Shown: positions 33,493 through 44,647 of the stretch, one piece after another | How the letters are laid out: every line of letters begins with the position of its first letter | Numbering within the stretch: position 1 is the first letter of the stretch | NCBI GenBank assembly: GCA_023078685.1 | Contig: JALGAS010000009.1 | Coordinates: 62,001 to 126,000 of the forward strand | Origin: Neopestalotiopsis rosae | Taxonomy: Eukaryota; Ascomycota; Sordariomycetes; Amphisphaeriales; Sporocadaceae | DNA: 64,000 nt | Reading direction: 5' to 3' | Program-made: the position numbers and the translations under genes | Notes under the pieces: model-generated | Database searches by the model: none | Told to the model about the DNA's origin: nothing | What the model saw: the letters and a program-made list of their open reading frames with translations, nothing else

Positions 33493-34992
33493 ATGGCGTC
33501 GACACCCATGGACATTGACGGCCCCGAATCGTCGCCAGCAAACGGCACTCCTTTGACTTCACTGAACATAACAAGAACGTTAGGAGCCAACCTCCCCAAG
33601 ACCGCACCAGTCACCGATGTGATCGCAAACTTCAGACCAACAAAGGTACCAGCACGTCCTTCCGCCAGCTCCAAGCCTTGGAATCCTTCCACATCGCAGC
33701 AAGGCCTGCGCACTTCCAAAAAGAAGAAATCTTACATTACAGCAGCTAGTGTGCTGTCTCACCGACCAAGAGAGAGTTCTCGTCTTCAAGAAAGCTTCAC
33801 ATTGTGTCATCCAACTGACTTATCTTTTCAACCTGCCCATCTTGGGCTTACCACTCCCAAAAGTTTGGGAGATGAATTGGAGAATGCCAACATATCTAAC
33901 AACGAACAGCTCTTTAAGCGCGACGAGTTGAAGGAAGGAAGGCCAAAACCATACATTCTCAGCCTCGATTATGACGATCCCGGCGAGCTTCTCATGACTT
34001 CGGAAAGCGACGATACTATCCAGATCTACAAAGTTCGTGAAGGCCGACACGAAAAGCAATTATTGAGCAAGAAGTACGGCGTCAAGCTTGCCAAGTTCAC
34101 GCATACCAGCTCCAGTGTAGTTTACGCCAGTACCAAAGTGAACGGTAAGCCCGTCTGTCAAGCCGCTGTGCCTTTACGTTCTATACTGATCCATCCCCCA
34201 GATGCGATACGATACTTGACGACCCACGATAATGCATTTATTCGATACTTCGAGGGCCATGAAGCAGCCGTGACTTCACTTGCTATGCACCCTGGCCAAG
34301 ACGACTTTATATCCTGCAGCAAAGACAACACGGTGCGATTATGGAACGCAGGCACCAAGAATGCCGTCGGCGTCTTGAATCTCATCACGCCCTATTTGGC
34401 AGCATATGATCCGAGTGGACAGGTCTTTGCAATTGGATCTCCGAGTAGTGGCCAGATTCTTCTATACGACCAAAGGAACTTCGACAAAGCTCCATTCAGC
34501 ACCTTCGATGTTGCTGAGGCATGCGCATTTGCCGATGCCGCCTATGTAATGAAGGGCTGGACCAAATTGGAGTTTTCTAACGACGGCAAAAACCTCCTGC
34601 TAGGTACCAAGGGTAATGGCCACTTCCTGATTGATGCCTTCGAGGGCACTTTGCGGGCATACTTGCACAAACCCAATGGAGGCACGCGACGATTGGCGGC
34701 AGGCGAGGCACCCAGCATGAATGGCAGCTCAGCTGGCGGATCCAATCATATCGAAGGCAGCGGTGACTGCGGCTTCAGCCCCGACGGCCGTTATGTTGTT
34801 GGCGGAGGTGCGAATAACAAGCTGTTAATTTGGGACACCCTTGGCCAAGTCGACGAAGACAAGACATTGGAGCCTCTGCACATGATTGACAGCGAGAGGC
34901 CGGCATCTGTCGTTGCGTTCAGCCCGCGCTTCAACTTCATCGCTACGGCAGACCAGGAGGTTGTGTTCTGGTTGCCAGACCCCCACGCGTAA
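33493..34992 (+). CDS. SWD2: SWD2/WDR82, COMPASS and CPF subunit
   Basis: WD40 protein shared by the histone H3K4 methylase COMPASS and the cleavage/polyadenylation factor. Exons: 33493-33645, 33910-34144 and 34202-34992; 392 aa. The junction FRPTK to LFKRDE is the conserved one. Family hallmarks are DDPGELLMTSESDDTIQIY, KKYGVKLAKFTH, AIRYLTTHDN, ISCSKDNTVRLWN, LNLITPYLAAYDPSG and ASPSSG-like IGSPSSGQILLYD. Intron 1 is unusually long for this genome (264 nt), and it is a multiple of three with no stop, so the unspliced frame is open throughout. Intron 2 (57 nt) is also stop-free. The ATG at 33493 has a good context, and a second in-frame ATG follows 18 bases later. Confidence 0.93.
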   Translation: MASTPMDIDGPESSPANGTPLTSLNITRTLGANLPKTAPVTDVIANFRPTKVPARPSASSKPWNPSTSQQGLRTSKKKKSYITAASVLSHRPRESSRLQESFTLCHPTDLSFQPAHLGLTTPKSLGDELENANISNNEQLFKRDELKEGRPKPYILSLDYDDPGELLMTSESDDTIQIYKVREGRHEKQLLSKKYGVKLAKFTHTSSSVVYASTKVNGKPVCQAAVPLRSILIHPPDAIRYLTTHDNAFIRYFEGHEAAVTSLAMHPGQDDFISCSKDNTVRLWNAGTKNAVGVLNLITPYLAAYDPSGQVFAIGSPSSGQILLYDQRNFDKAPFSTFDVAEACAFADAAYVMKGWTKLEFSNDGKNLLLGTKGNGHFLIDAFEGTLRAYLHKPNGGTRRLAAGEAPSMNGSSAGGSNHIEGSGDCGFSPDGRYVVGGGANNKLLIWDTLGQVDEDKTLEPLHMIDSERPASVVAFSPRFNFIATADQEVVFWLPDPHA

Positions 34993-35807
34993 TTGAACAC
35001 CGCGAATTCCATCGTCCTCACTTTTAACATGACGCCGCTCACCTGTCGGCAACTGAGCATCATTACCACCCCTACAAGGAAAGTACGCTGAAGTACGGAA
35101 CTTCAAGTGAGCCGAAGATATGACATATCTTTTACAACAATATCTTACTGGCCAAGAGCGTGTCCGGTATCACGGCTTCGAGGCGCTTTTGTGCATCAAA
35201 AACCCATGCAGGGAATTGGTGAGCCACACAAGATTGTCTTTGCTCCGCCATGATCTCACAAACTGGTCAGTTTTTGCCATTTGCAGGAATCTTGACCATA
35301 TGCATAGACAGCGATCCAGAAGCTACGAGCCAAAAGCTAGAACGCTTGCCGGAACAGTTCATCAACAACGGCTTGGCAAGCAGCTATTCGATCGTAGAGC
35401 AAAGGTTTCTACCATTAAAACCAAACTTCGTTGGACGCGTCACAAAGTTCTTTGAATCGATACCCAAAATAAGCATAGCAAGGTGTTTGTGCGAGTTTGA
35501 AAATCAGGATAGTCGAAGTGTTCTTTTCGGCAAAATTTCAGTATAATCAGACCTTCGGCAATCGATTATTGCAAGATTGCGTGCGCATTCCACGGATCAT
35601 TTTCTCATTTACGATCTCTCAGTGACAATGACAATCTTACAAGTAATAGAGTACAATTGTTTACAGTGGATATACTAGAGGTCATTGTCGCCTGTCATTT
35701 GACTGGTGAATCTATGGTATCACCTCAATCATGGTCCTCGAGGTTCATGTCAGACCTGCCGCACTTGGCCGCTTCGAGATTTTCGTTCGCTCTTTGTCCC
35801 AAGTCAT
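34993..35807. other. Convergent intergenic region
   Basis: 3' UTRs of SWD2 and bL19m; no gene recognised. Confidence 0.4.
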
Positions 35808-36581
35808 TTACCTCTTGACGCGTCCCTGGCCCTTCTTGCCGCCCTTCTGCCCGCCCCTACTGCTGAAAACGTTTCTTGACTTCTTCCAGGCAGTGACGAG
35901 GTGCTCAATGTTACCCATGTCGTGCTTGGGCTGGCGCATGTAGGTCAGCTTGGCGCGGCGGGCTCTCTTGGGTCGCCTCCAGACGATTTCGATACCCTGT
36001 ACGGTAGGCGAGTAGATCTTGTACCACATTTCGGTTCCGGTCTTGAAGAGTGTGTTGCGGAGAAGGATAGCTGTGTCGACACCGGCGCGACGAATTGACA
36101 AACATACACCAGCGAATGGCTCTCCCTTTGTTGTAGATACCTGCAGCACATCGCCAACCTTGGCCGAGTCTGGGTTCTTCTTGCTAAAGAGCGCCGTGCG
36201 AGCACCCGTCCGGTCAAGACGCCGTATCTGCTGTGCGTGGAATGACAAGAGCACGCTGGGGTGAGCTTCTTTACTCGAGGTTGGTGGAGCATAGACGGCA
36301 AAGCCTGTCCGGATGGGCTTCTCGGGGTTGTTGGATGGGATGACGTCTGAAGCAAGGAATTAGTAGGCAAACATGGATTTTGTAGCAAAGTACGACGTAC
36401 GGAACTTCTGTGGTTTCCTAATTGACATGCCGGGGGGTGGTATCGAGTCGGCAACTGCTTCTGTGGATGTGGGAGTGGTTTCTGTAGCCATGGAGCGCTG
36501 GAACAGTACTCTCTGTTGGCGGCTCTGTCGCAAGAGCATCTTGACGGGGCCAAGCGGCCTCCTGACCGCTGAGCAATTCAT
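35808..36581 (-). CDS. IMG1: Mitochondrial large-subunit ribosomal protein bL19m
   Basis: Exons 36581-36401 and 36346-35808 over a 54-nt intron; 239 aa. The N-terminus is a basic, acid-free presequence (VRRPLGPVKMLLRQSRQQR) suited to mitochondrial import. The bL19 core is clear: GDVLQVSTTKGEPFAGVCL, GVDTAILLRNTLFKTGTEMW, the YSPTVQGIEIV strand, and the basic extension RRPKRARRAKLTYMRQPKHD found in fungal mitochondrial homologues. It is divergent from the mitochondrial-type gene at 37063. Confidence 0.92.
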
Positions 36582-37062
36582 CTTTTGTCGGACGGACCCA
36601 AAGGCGCTCAAAGGTTCCTCCTCGTACAGATTGAGTCCAATGCAAAAATGTCGCGATTGTCGTCGTCGCCGGCGTCGCGATCTGCCAATTCTCGATGCCC
36701 AGGAAATTGTTTGAAGCTCTGAGATTCGGAGCTAAGCAAAAGTTGTTCCGGGCCGCCAAAATCCCCAAGCTGCACTGAACGCGCCCGGCAGCAGGCCAGG
36801 GTAGGTACCTAGGTACCGCTGGGTCGGCGTCCCACCACCAGTTGACCCCTGCTCTTGCCGACCGGCCGGTCGCGACTGGCACTCTAGGTACAAAATTTCT
36901 GGGAGCAGCAAACCGCTAATTATTATATCGGGTCTAATGAGGATTTCCCCGGACGTTGCGCAACGAGACGACGACGACAAATAAAGGCGGTGCGCTTTGC
37001 AGACGAATTCTACGTCTCAGAGAGAGAGAACAGTCACGACCACACAAAACATACCAGCAAAA
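36582..37062. promoter_or_regulatory. Bidirectional promoter of two mitochondrial-protein genes
   Basis: A 481-bp gap between the divergent starts of bL19m and the 37063 gene. It contains the palindrome-like GGTAGGTACCTAGGTACC near 36801. No coding frame. Confidence 0.45.
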
Positions 37063-38308
37063 ATGTCGAGGAGGACGGTGTTGAGCGCCGGCAATGGCGC
37101 ATTCGAGGTAGCGAGTCGGAGGATACCACAACATGCATCACGGAGCTTCAGCTCGACAGCTAGCAATGGTACGAACCAATGCGAAATATATATATGACTT
37201 CTCCTCAGAAGTTACCTATTCGAAATATGAATTATGCTGACACTTGAGTTTCATCTTTGCAGCCTCAGTCATTACACAATTCAAGCCCACATCATCACCA
37301 GAACTGGACTCGGCGCTGTCCACGATTCGCGAGAAGATCATTCTGCCCTCCTACCTGACGACCCAGCAGCGCAAGAGGATCATTAGCTCGAAATGGGCCA
37401 AGAAGCTGCAAAATGATCCCATTACGCTCGAGATTGATGGTGAGATCTTCAAGTTCCGCCATATGAACCCATTCTCGGGCGAGATCCCCAACACGCGCAG
37501 GTCCGTGGTGGAGGCCATCAAGAAATTCGACAGCGACGAAGACTTCAAGAACCTGCGGCCGCTGATCGAGGGCGTCCACGGCGCCGGCCGCCAGCTGGGC
37601 GACGGCTTCTACGCAAAGGTGCTGCGGGTCGTCGGCGACAAGGGCCGGGTGGCCGAGCTGATGGAGCTGGCCCGGGCCAGCAAGAAGTCGGGCTTCCACC
37701 TCGACACGAGCGAAAAGGTCAATGAGCTGCTGCACTTTATCCAGCTCAGCGCCCTCGAGTCGGGCTGGAGCCGCGCCGAGACGGAGCAGGCCCTGCGCTG
37801 GGCCGAGCACGTGGTCGACATGGTCCAAGACGAGGCCACGCAAGCACCGCAGAAGCAGCGCACCGTCATCAACGGCGACCTGGCCCTACACCGCGACCCC
37901 CAGGTCCTGCTGGCGCCGCTGCACCTGGCCTCGGCCCTCATCGTCAAGAGCGGCGTCAAGGACGCACAAACCGCCGCCAAGGCCAACAAGCTCGCGGCCA
38001 CCATTGTCAAGCTGTGGCCCGCCGACCGGGCCCTGCGCAAGATCCACCCCGTGAGCAGCTACATCGAGGACAGCCAGCGGGGATACCTGCTCGAGGCCAA
38101 CAAGTTCGTGGCCATGGCCGCGCCCCTGCTGCACGGTCTCGGACTGGCTTCGCAGGCCGTGACGGAGCCGGCGTTGGCTGCCGAGCTCAAGACGCGGTAC
38201 GAGAGACTCGAGGAGGAGGTCAAGAGCAGCCTGAGCGAGGCTGCCAAGAAGGGGCCAAACTCGAGGGGCCAGGCTGTGTACCAAAAGTTCTTTGGTGGAA
38301 GCGCATAG
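37063..38308 (+). CDS. Conserved mitochondrial-type protein, 383 aa
   Basis: Exons 37063-37168 and 37263-38308. The N-terminus (MSRRTVLSAGNGAFEVASRR ... SRSFSSTAS) is a textbook mitochondrial presequence with a probable cleavage site. The body is helical and well conserved-looking, with PSYLTTQQRKRIISSKWAKK, EIDGEIFKFRHMNPF and a GC-rich C-terminal half. I do not recognise a catalytic motif. The style (basic, short-motif, paired head to head with a mitoribosomal gene) suggests a role in mitochondrial translation or expression. A fungal-specific mitoribosomal subunit is one possibility, but that is inference. Confidence 0.75.
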
Positions 38309-38566
38309 AACAAACGCACAGGAACTGTACAATTAGAGCACGCCCATGTATAGTATCAACTGAAATTTCAGGCGCCCCCTAAGCGAAAATTCCTCAAAGA
38401 GTCGCGTAGAAAAAGCCGAATATATGTGTAATACCACAATGTTTTTGTACATTGCAAGATTCTATATACAGATTGTTCTAATATTGTCGCTGGTTTACAA
38501 ACAAGGTGCTCTGCTGATGCAATCAACAATGATGGGCTTTAAAAAATGAAATGCCATCTTTTTCTT

Positions 38567-39843
38567 TTACGGCAAGACGATATATCTCTTGAGGGACTCG
38601 GGAATCGAGCCGATCAGGTTCTTGCTCTCGAGCCACTGTCTGCTAAACAGGCGGTCGGCGTAGCGGTAGGCGCCGTCGCAGAGGGCCGTGACGACCGTGT
38701 GGCCGGGCCCCATCTTCTCGGCCACCTCCTTGGCGGCGACGACGTTGAGGGCGCTGCTGGCGCCCAGGTACAGACCCTCCTCGTCGAGGCAGCGGTAGAC
38801 CATCTCGATCGTCTTCTCGTCGCTGATGTGCACGCTGCCGTCGACCAGGGGCAGGTCGGGCGCCAGGTTGTCCGTCACCCGGCCCTGGCCGATGCCCTCG
38901 GTGATGGAGCCGCCCTGGCGCTCGGCCAGCTTGCCGCCCGACTGTATGTACGAGTGCAGCACGGATCCGGGCGGGTCGGCCAGGAAGCTCTTGACGCGGC
39001 CCCCGCTGATGTCCTTGAGGTAGCGCGTGGTGCCCGCCAGGGTGCCGCCCGTGCCCGTGGCGCACGTAAAGGCGTCGACCTTGCCGCCCGTCTGGGCCCA
39101 GATCTCCGGGCCCGTGGTCTCAATGTGGGCGCGGCGGTTGGCCGTGTTGTCAAACTGGTTGGTCCAGACCGAGGCGCCTTCCCCTTGCTCGCGGACGAGG
39201 CGCTCGGCGTGGCGGGCGGCCTGGTGGTTGTAGTTGTCCGGGTTGTCGAACGCGACGGCGGGCACCGGGTAGACCTCGGCGCCCAGCAGGCGCAGCAGGT
39301 CAATCTTGCCCTGCGACTGCGTGTTGGGCATGTAGATGACGAGGCGGTAGCCCCGCGAGCGGCACACGTGCGCCAGGCCGATGCCCGTGTTGCCCGCCGT
39401 GCCCTCGACCACGGTGCCGCCGGGCCGCAGCAGCCCGCGCTCCTCGGCGTCCTTTACCACGTACAGCGCCGCCCGGTCCTTGATGGAGCCGCCCGGGTTC
39501 ATGAACTCGGCCTTGCCGAGGACTTCGCACTTGGTCTGCTCCGAGAGCTTGTTGAGTCGGATGAGAGGCGTGTTACCAATGGCTGTTTTTTCGTCGCAAT
39601 GCGATTTGTCAGCTACTATTCTTTGCATGCGCTCCAGTTCTGGTGGGAGAAGAAGCTCTCGGATACAAGGTTAGAATATGAGTATCACATACCGCCAGTC
39701 AAACCGTGGGACACAGCTTGCGCCTTTGAGACGGCAATGGTGGTTGCGCTGGGTTCCTGAGCTGCGGCAGGGGCAGCTGCGCGGCGTACAGCCGAGGTTG
39801 CGAATCGCCGCATGCTCTGGCGAAGTACTGCTGGTGTCGACAT
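38567..39843 (-). CDS. Cysteine synthase (O-acetylserine sulfhydrylase), probably mitochondrial
   Basis: PLP enzyme that makes cysteine from O-acetylserine and sulfide. Exons 39843-39693 and 39582-38567; 388 aa. Residues 1-35 form a mitochondrial-type presequence rich in Arg and Ala. The PLP lysine is K85 in [21 protein letters not shown] binds substrate and the TGTGGTLAG loop the PLP phosphate. The C-terminal SSALNV segment is also present. The intron carries an alternative ATG frame ([13 protein letters not shown]) that reads into exon 2, so a transcript starting inside the intron could give a leaderless form; this is speculative. The coding sequence is very GC-rich. Confidence 0.93.
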
Positions 39844-40306
39844 TGTTACCGTCTCGTGTAAACAAGCTCTCCGTACAATAATTGATCGTCCAGAGACAAG
39901 GCTGACAGAAAGAAAGAAAGAGAGTCTGAAACCACGGGTAATGATTGAGGCTTTGGCGACTTAGAAATATTCTGGTGGGGCTGCCTGTAGCTCCGGCACC
40001 CGGGATCACGTCATTTGGCCGGTGCCGGCTGATGGATACGCTTGTCGGCATCGGGGCGGTCCCTGAAAAAGGCACAACAGAGTTTCGAACCTTGCAGAAG
40101 TGTATGCAATTAAATAGATCATTAAGTTGAGTGATGGATGCATTCTCATTATTTCGTGACTTTCTCAATATGATGCATTGTACATAGTAATAATCCCAAT
40201 TGCCCTGGGCTCAGGTGGTCGTCTCGTGAAGTCATTAGTATCGTGCTTCGTGCCATGCAGTATGAATAAACATTCTCGTGAAAACCCTTCGGAACATGCT
40301 ATAATA
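39844..40306. other. Intergenic region
   Basis: Promoter of the cysteine synthase and 3' UTR of the RING protein; no gene recognised. Confidence 0.4.
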
Positions 40307-43300
40307 TCACTGACTCTCAGCCACCCGGACGTAGGGTGCTGGGAATAAGCCTTTTGCGCCCATGTAACAGCCAAAATACCATTCTCCATTCACGTCTTCA
40401 ATCTCTCGGATCTCGGCCCCTCTCGGAAACATCAACTCGTCGGTCGCGTTGGGACCCGGATACCAGGCCCAGTTTGCTGTTGCCCTCAAGCCTGAACCGC
40501 CCTCTGGAGGAAATGCTTCTGTCCAGGGTCCGGTAATGGGTGCCGTGGTGCCCACAACATCAGTGACCAGTCTTTCGAGCTTGGTGCCGTTTGGTCCAGG
40601 CCAGCTCCATTTCATCAATCCGGGAATAGGCTGAGCAGACAGTGTCGGCGTAAGGGGCTGTATGTGCAAGTCCCATCCCCCAACGAGATCATGTACAATG
40701 TGTCGTCGTTCACCGCCAACAGAAATCTGGTAATTGATAATGACCATGCGGTGACCGTTAAGACAGCGTCGCCAACCCAAAAGGCCGTTTTCCGCCGATA
40801 GAAGTCTGTCGCTTTCCAATTTTCGGTAACAATCCAAACAGACTTCGTACTCTCCTGGCTGGGCTTCAGCCACTATGCTGCTTGCAGACACGACTGGACT
40901 GGGACATGTGTAGCAGTGGCATCTGCTTATCATGGGTTCCATAGATACTCGACACACACTGCAGGCTGTCCGGAAACTCAATGGGCGGAAATTACCCATA
41001 GCCAAACCCATAGCATGAGAGCCTTTATAGAGGCTTGCTGCCGCCGGTGGATTAGGTATCCTAGGACTTGGGGGAGGACTTGAGTCATGCGCCGGCGCCA
41101 CCCAGGTCAATGGGAGTAATGGATGCGTACAGCTTCGGCCTTCATTGACGCATCTGTTGCAGAAGCCCCAGTCGCCTTCGTTGCAGACTTCACAACGCCA
41201 GTAGCATTCGTTGGCCCAGGCCAGACAACCAGCGCAGAACATTCCGCTCTGAAGTCTTTTCAAAGGGTCATCTGTGGTCATTGTCCGGCGCCCCTCTGCG
41301 CCTCCTGGTATTATTTTGGGTGCGATATAACGGCTCGACGTCAGCATATGCGGATTTTCCAAATCAGGGTGTCCGTTTGCACGTGCTTTCTCCCACTTCT
41401 TGAATGCGGCATAACCAAATCCGAACCAATGTAGACATCCCTTGCCTGAGCGGTAGCAGTCGAGACAGATGTTCCACTCCCCACCTCTGCAGCGTGAACA
41501 GTTGTAGTGAAGGTCATACTCGATATGACCTTTACCGCAACGAGAGCAAGTTATTGAAGGTTCCTGGTAGAAATGTGACCGAGTGCGGTGATGACCGACT
41601 GGTGACATGGGCGCGCCTAGACTGGGGAGCGGGTGGTGAGGTGAGACCACCATGCTGGATGGACGCTGTCTCGGGGTGGTACTGCCGGGCGTTGTAGTGC
41701 CAGGCGTTGTACTGTCATGGTCCGCTACGGACGTGTCGACGGTGATAGATGACGAGAGGTTGGTTGACGAAGCAGCCCGCTCACCAAATGATAGGCCTAG
41801 GCCGACTGGCACCTGATCTCTCATATTGGTGGTTGGCAGACTGGAGCTTCTATCACCGGCCGATGGGCGCCTCACTTCGGCATCAGAAGTCCGGTTGCGT
41901 AGAGTCAGATCAGTCTGCGATCGCGTGGCCGACTGTGTATCTCCAGCCCAAGACCTTACAGTAGGTTCTGTTGCGCTGCGGGCCCCGCTAGAAGTCCGTC
42001 TTCTGCGCCGTTCTGGCCCGTCACGTACGTCGAGGTGTGTTGAGGTGATTGGTGGTCGTCGAGTCCTATTGTCCAACTGGCTTGTTGAATTCGAGCTGCG
42101 CGTATTCTCAGAGTTGGCCCTCTGCCTGCTGCTGGCTCGGGACCTGTCCGCAACAAGCGGCCTCTGACCGAGTGGTGCTGTGTCCGCACGACTAGAACGA
42201 CTGCTTGTGGTGGTCGCCCTCCTCGATGTGTCTGGACGTGTTCGCTGACTCTGCCGCCTTCGATATGCTTCGGTTATCCTCCTGCTAAGATCGTCGTTCT
42301 GCGTGAGATCCAAATTGTTTAAATCCAGACCATCCAACAGTCCCTCCTCTTGTATTTGACGGGCAAACTCTTCGATTTCCCTTTCCATATCCAGTGAATC
42401 GACGCTAGACGAACTAATCAAGGATCGAATGGATGACTGGTGTTCAATGGGCCGAGCACGCCTCGTTCTCGAGGGATCGCGCGATCTTCGTTGCTGTGAT
42501 TCACTGCGCCGGTGTCTGCCCTCTTCGGACGGTTGCAGAGTACTTTCCGAAACGGCGCGCTGCCTCCGCTCGCCTTCCCTTCGGGTGCGGTGTCGCGCAT
42601 CGCGATGTCTCGAGTCCCGGCTGCTATCCCTGTCTGACCGATCATTACTGTCCAAGTTCCGAATCTGGTGCTCCCGCCTGTGCCGGTGCTGCTGCGGTTG
42701 AGATCGGGGCGACCCGGGGATTCCCACACCCGAAGCTCGAAGGCTCATTTCGCGCGCTTGCGCCAACATCTGCGACTCGAGCTCTTCCAGCCGCTGCTCC
42801 TCGGGCGACTTTTCCGGGGTGTTGACTCTCGGCAGCACATCGACGCCCGGCTGGTACTTTTCGTGCATCTCCAGCTTGTCCTCCTCGGACCTCGCCTTAT
42901 CCGGGTTGGCGGCGAGGAACATGTCCAGCAGCGTGGCGACGGTGGCATTGTGCCGGGTATCTCTGACGGGCGCGCGGCATGACGGGCAAGTTGAGACGTT
43001 GGTTCCGGCGGGCGGAGGATCCGGTGAGTTCTCGGCAATGTTGGCCTGCCAGCTGAACCAGTCTTTGAGACAGGAGCCGCAATATGTGTGCAGACAGTCG
43101 AGGAGGGTCAAGGGCTGGTAGAGGACCTCGGTGCAGATCTAAATCATGAACCCCACGTTAGCTGGTAGAGCTTAAGGGTAGGTAGGTCGGTAGGTTAGAT
43201 AGGTAGTGTTATCGCGGGGTGTGGTGGTCCAAGCACATGCTATTTACTCCAGCCTCCAGGTATTTGACGTAGGTAGATAGGTAGTGTAGGCAGCCCAGGT

Positions 43301-43411
43301 GGAGGATGCCATCATTGTCGGATCGCAGAGGATGAGTCAAAGAGGAATGACTATACATACTGAGCAGGTCAACTCCTTCTCCAGATCGACTCCTGGCCTT
43401 GGAGAATCCAT
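40307..43411 (-). CDS. RING-ZZ-SH3 protein, probable E3 ubiquitin ligase
   Basis: Exons 43411-43361 and 43138-40307 around a 222-nt intron that splits the RING; 960 aa. A C3HC4 RING finger lies at residues 16-73 (CSICTEV, CLHTYCGSCL, CPSCRAP). Then come about 450 disordered residues rich in Ser/Arg/Thr with a likely coiled coil near EEQRLEELESQM. Zinc-binding ZZ-type modules follow near 548 (CSRCGKGHIEYDLHYNCSRC) and 648 (CAGCLAWANECYWRCEVC), with a third Cys/His cluster near 742. An SH3 domain ends the protein (about 900-960; ATANWAWYPGP to GLFPAPYVRV). The RING suggests E2-dependent ubiquitin transfer; ZZ and SH3 suggest peptide binding. No named orthologue assigned. Confidence 0.9.
43165..43290. 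repeat. GGTAGGTA-type low-complexity stretch in the RING intron
   Basis: Clusters of GGTAG/GATAG words (43170-43206 and 43268-43290) within the intron of the RING gene. Simple sequence, not a known element. Confidence 0.5.
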
Positions 43412-44647
43412 TGTGATTTGGATTCAGAAAAGAGCCCAGCCCCCCTTGAAATTCCCGAAAGAAGAGCAGAAAAGCCCTCTAGGGCACAGAGGGTTTTTGG
43501 CGCAAAGGCGAGGTGCGATGAGCAATACTCATGCTTTGGAACCGTCGGTTGTGGGCGTTTAGTTGGTGTGTTAGCCAGAGATCCGATGGTGGGGAACCCT
43601 GCTTGTTTGGAAAGGCGAATAAGAAGAAAGAGAGGTCAAACAGAGAGACGAGATTAGATCTCTGTGTTGAGTACTGAGTGAATGAATCCCAAGTAGAAAA
43701 TAAAAGTCTCTCCCAGCCGTCCTGTCAATGCGAGTCTTAGGCTGTGACAGAAGTCAAGTTCGTATTTTGCTGTCGCCTGGAGCCGACATACATGGTGGCG
43801 CACTATTGTTTCTTTCCCTTTGGGTGCCCTGACGAGCCAGCTGATTCAAGTTGGGTATTAGCTGTCGCCTGGAGCCGACATACATGGACTATTGACGAGC
43901 CAGCTGATTCAAGTTGGGTATTAAATAAGGAGACGGTATAAACGAGGCTGACATGAGGTGGAAAGCTTAGAAAGTGGAGGGTAGACAATGGTCACTCTCT
44001 TGTCTCACTGTCAGCGCCCGATTTAGAATATTGTTAGATCACGTCAATGGTGGATTTGCACTCATGATCGGACAGACGGGCTTGACGGGACAAGCCTCGA
44101 TGCAGGAAGCCGTGGTAAGCGATGGATGGCATTGGCCGCAAGCGCATACGAGTTTACAGTCGTAATTCAGGTCAGGGTATGTAGCCTATCTTCCAACGAT
44201 CAAAATTTGTAGTGGTCGTGCGTCCCCCTGATGAAAGGAATTGCTTCTTCCTAGATTTACATTTACTTCCCAGTATCTTTCCATCTATCTGCCCTCTGTT
44301 CGCCCTACATCTGCTGTATCTTACGAATGGTTTCATGGATCTTGGGTAGTGGGAAACTATTAGTGACCCCACTGTCCGGCTTTCAGAGGTTATAGTGCTA
44401 TCGGTACCCGGCGCTATATATGGTAATACCAGCATTTCCCCTCCTCAGACGGTGTCATTGTGAGCCCAAGTCTCTCTAATAAAGCATAGTGGTTCGCAAA
44501 TGACGTATAGGCAGATATTATGAACATGAATATGCTCCATTGACAAGGTGTTCTAAGTAAGGATTGACTTGCAGTATTGTGATCCTTTCGAGGAAATCAT
44601 ATAACAGATGATGACTATCTAGTCCTACAAATCTAAATGGACCATGC
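43412..44647. other. Intergenic region with a small tandem duplication
   Basis: No gene recognised. It holds the promoter of the RING gene and, at 43769-43923, a two-copy direct repeat described separately. Confidence 0.4.
43769..43923. repeat. Adjacent direct duplication, 92 and 63 bp copies
   Basis: Copy 1 (43769-43860) and copy 2 (43861-43923) share the same first 27 bases (GCTGTCGCCTGGAGCC...) and the same last 30 bases (GACGAGCCAGCTGATTC...). Copy 2 lacks most of the middle. The shared parts are identical, so the duplication is recent. Confidence 0.9.

Noticed and set aside
38546..39760. 404-codon plus-strand frame
   Set aside because: Antisense shadow of the GC-rich cysteine synthase gene, where stops are rare on both strands.
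43165..43290. GGTAGGTA runs considered as telomere-like or transposon remnant
   Set aside because: They do not match the TTAGGG unit and lie in an intron; plain simple sequence.
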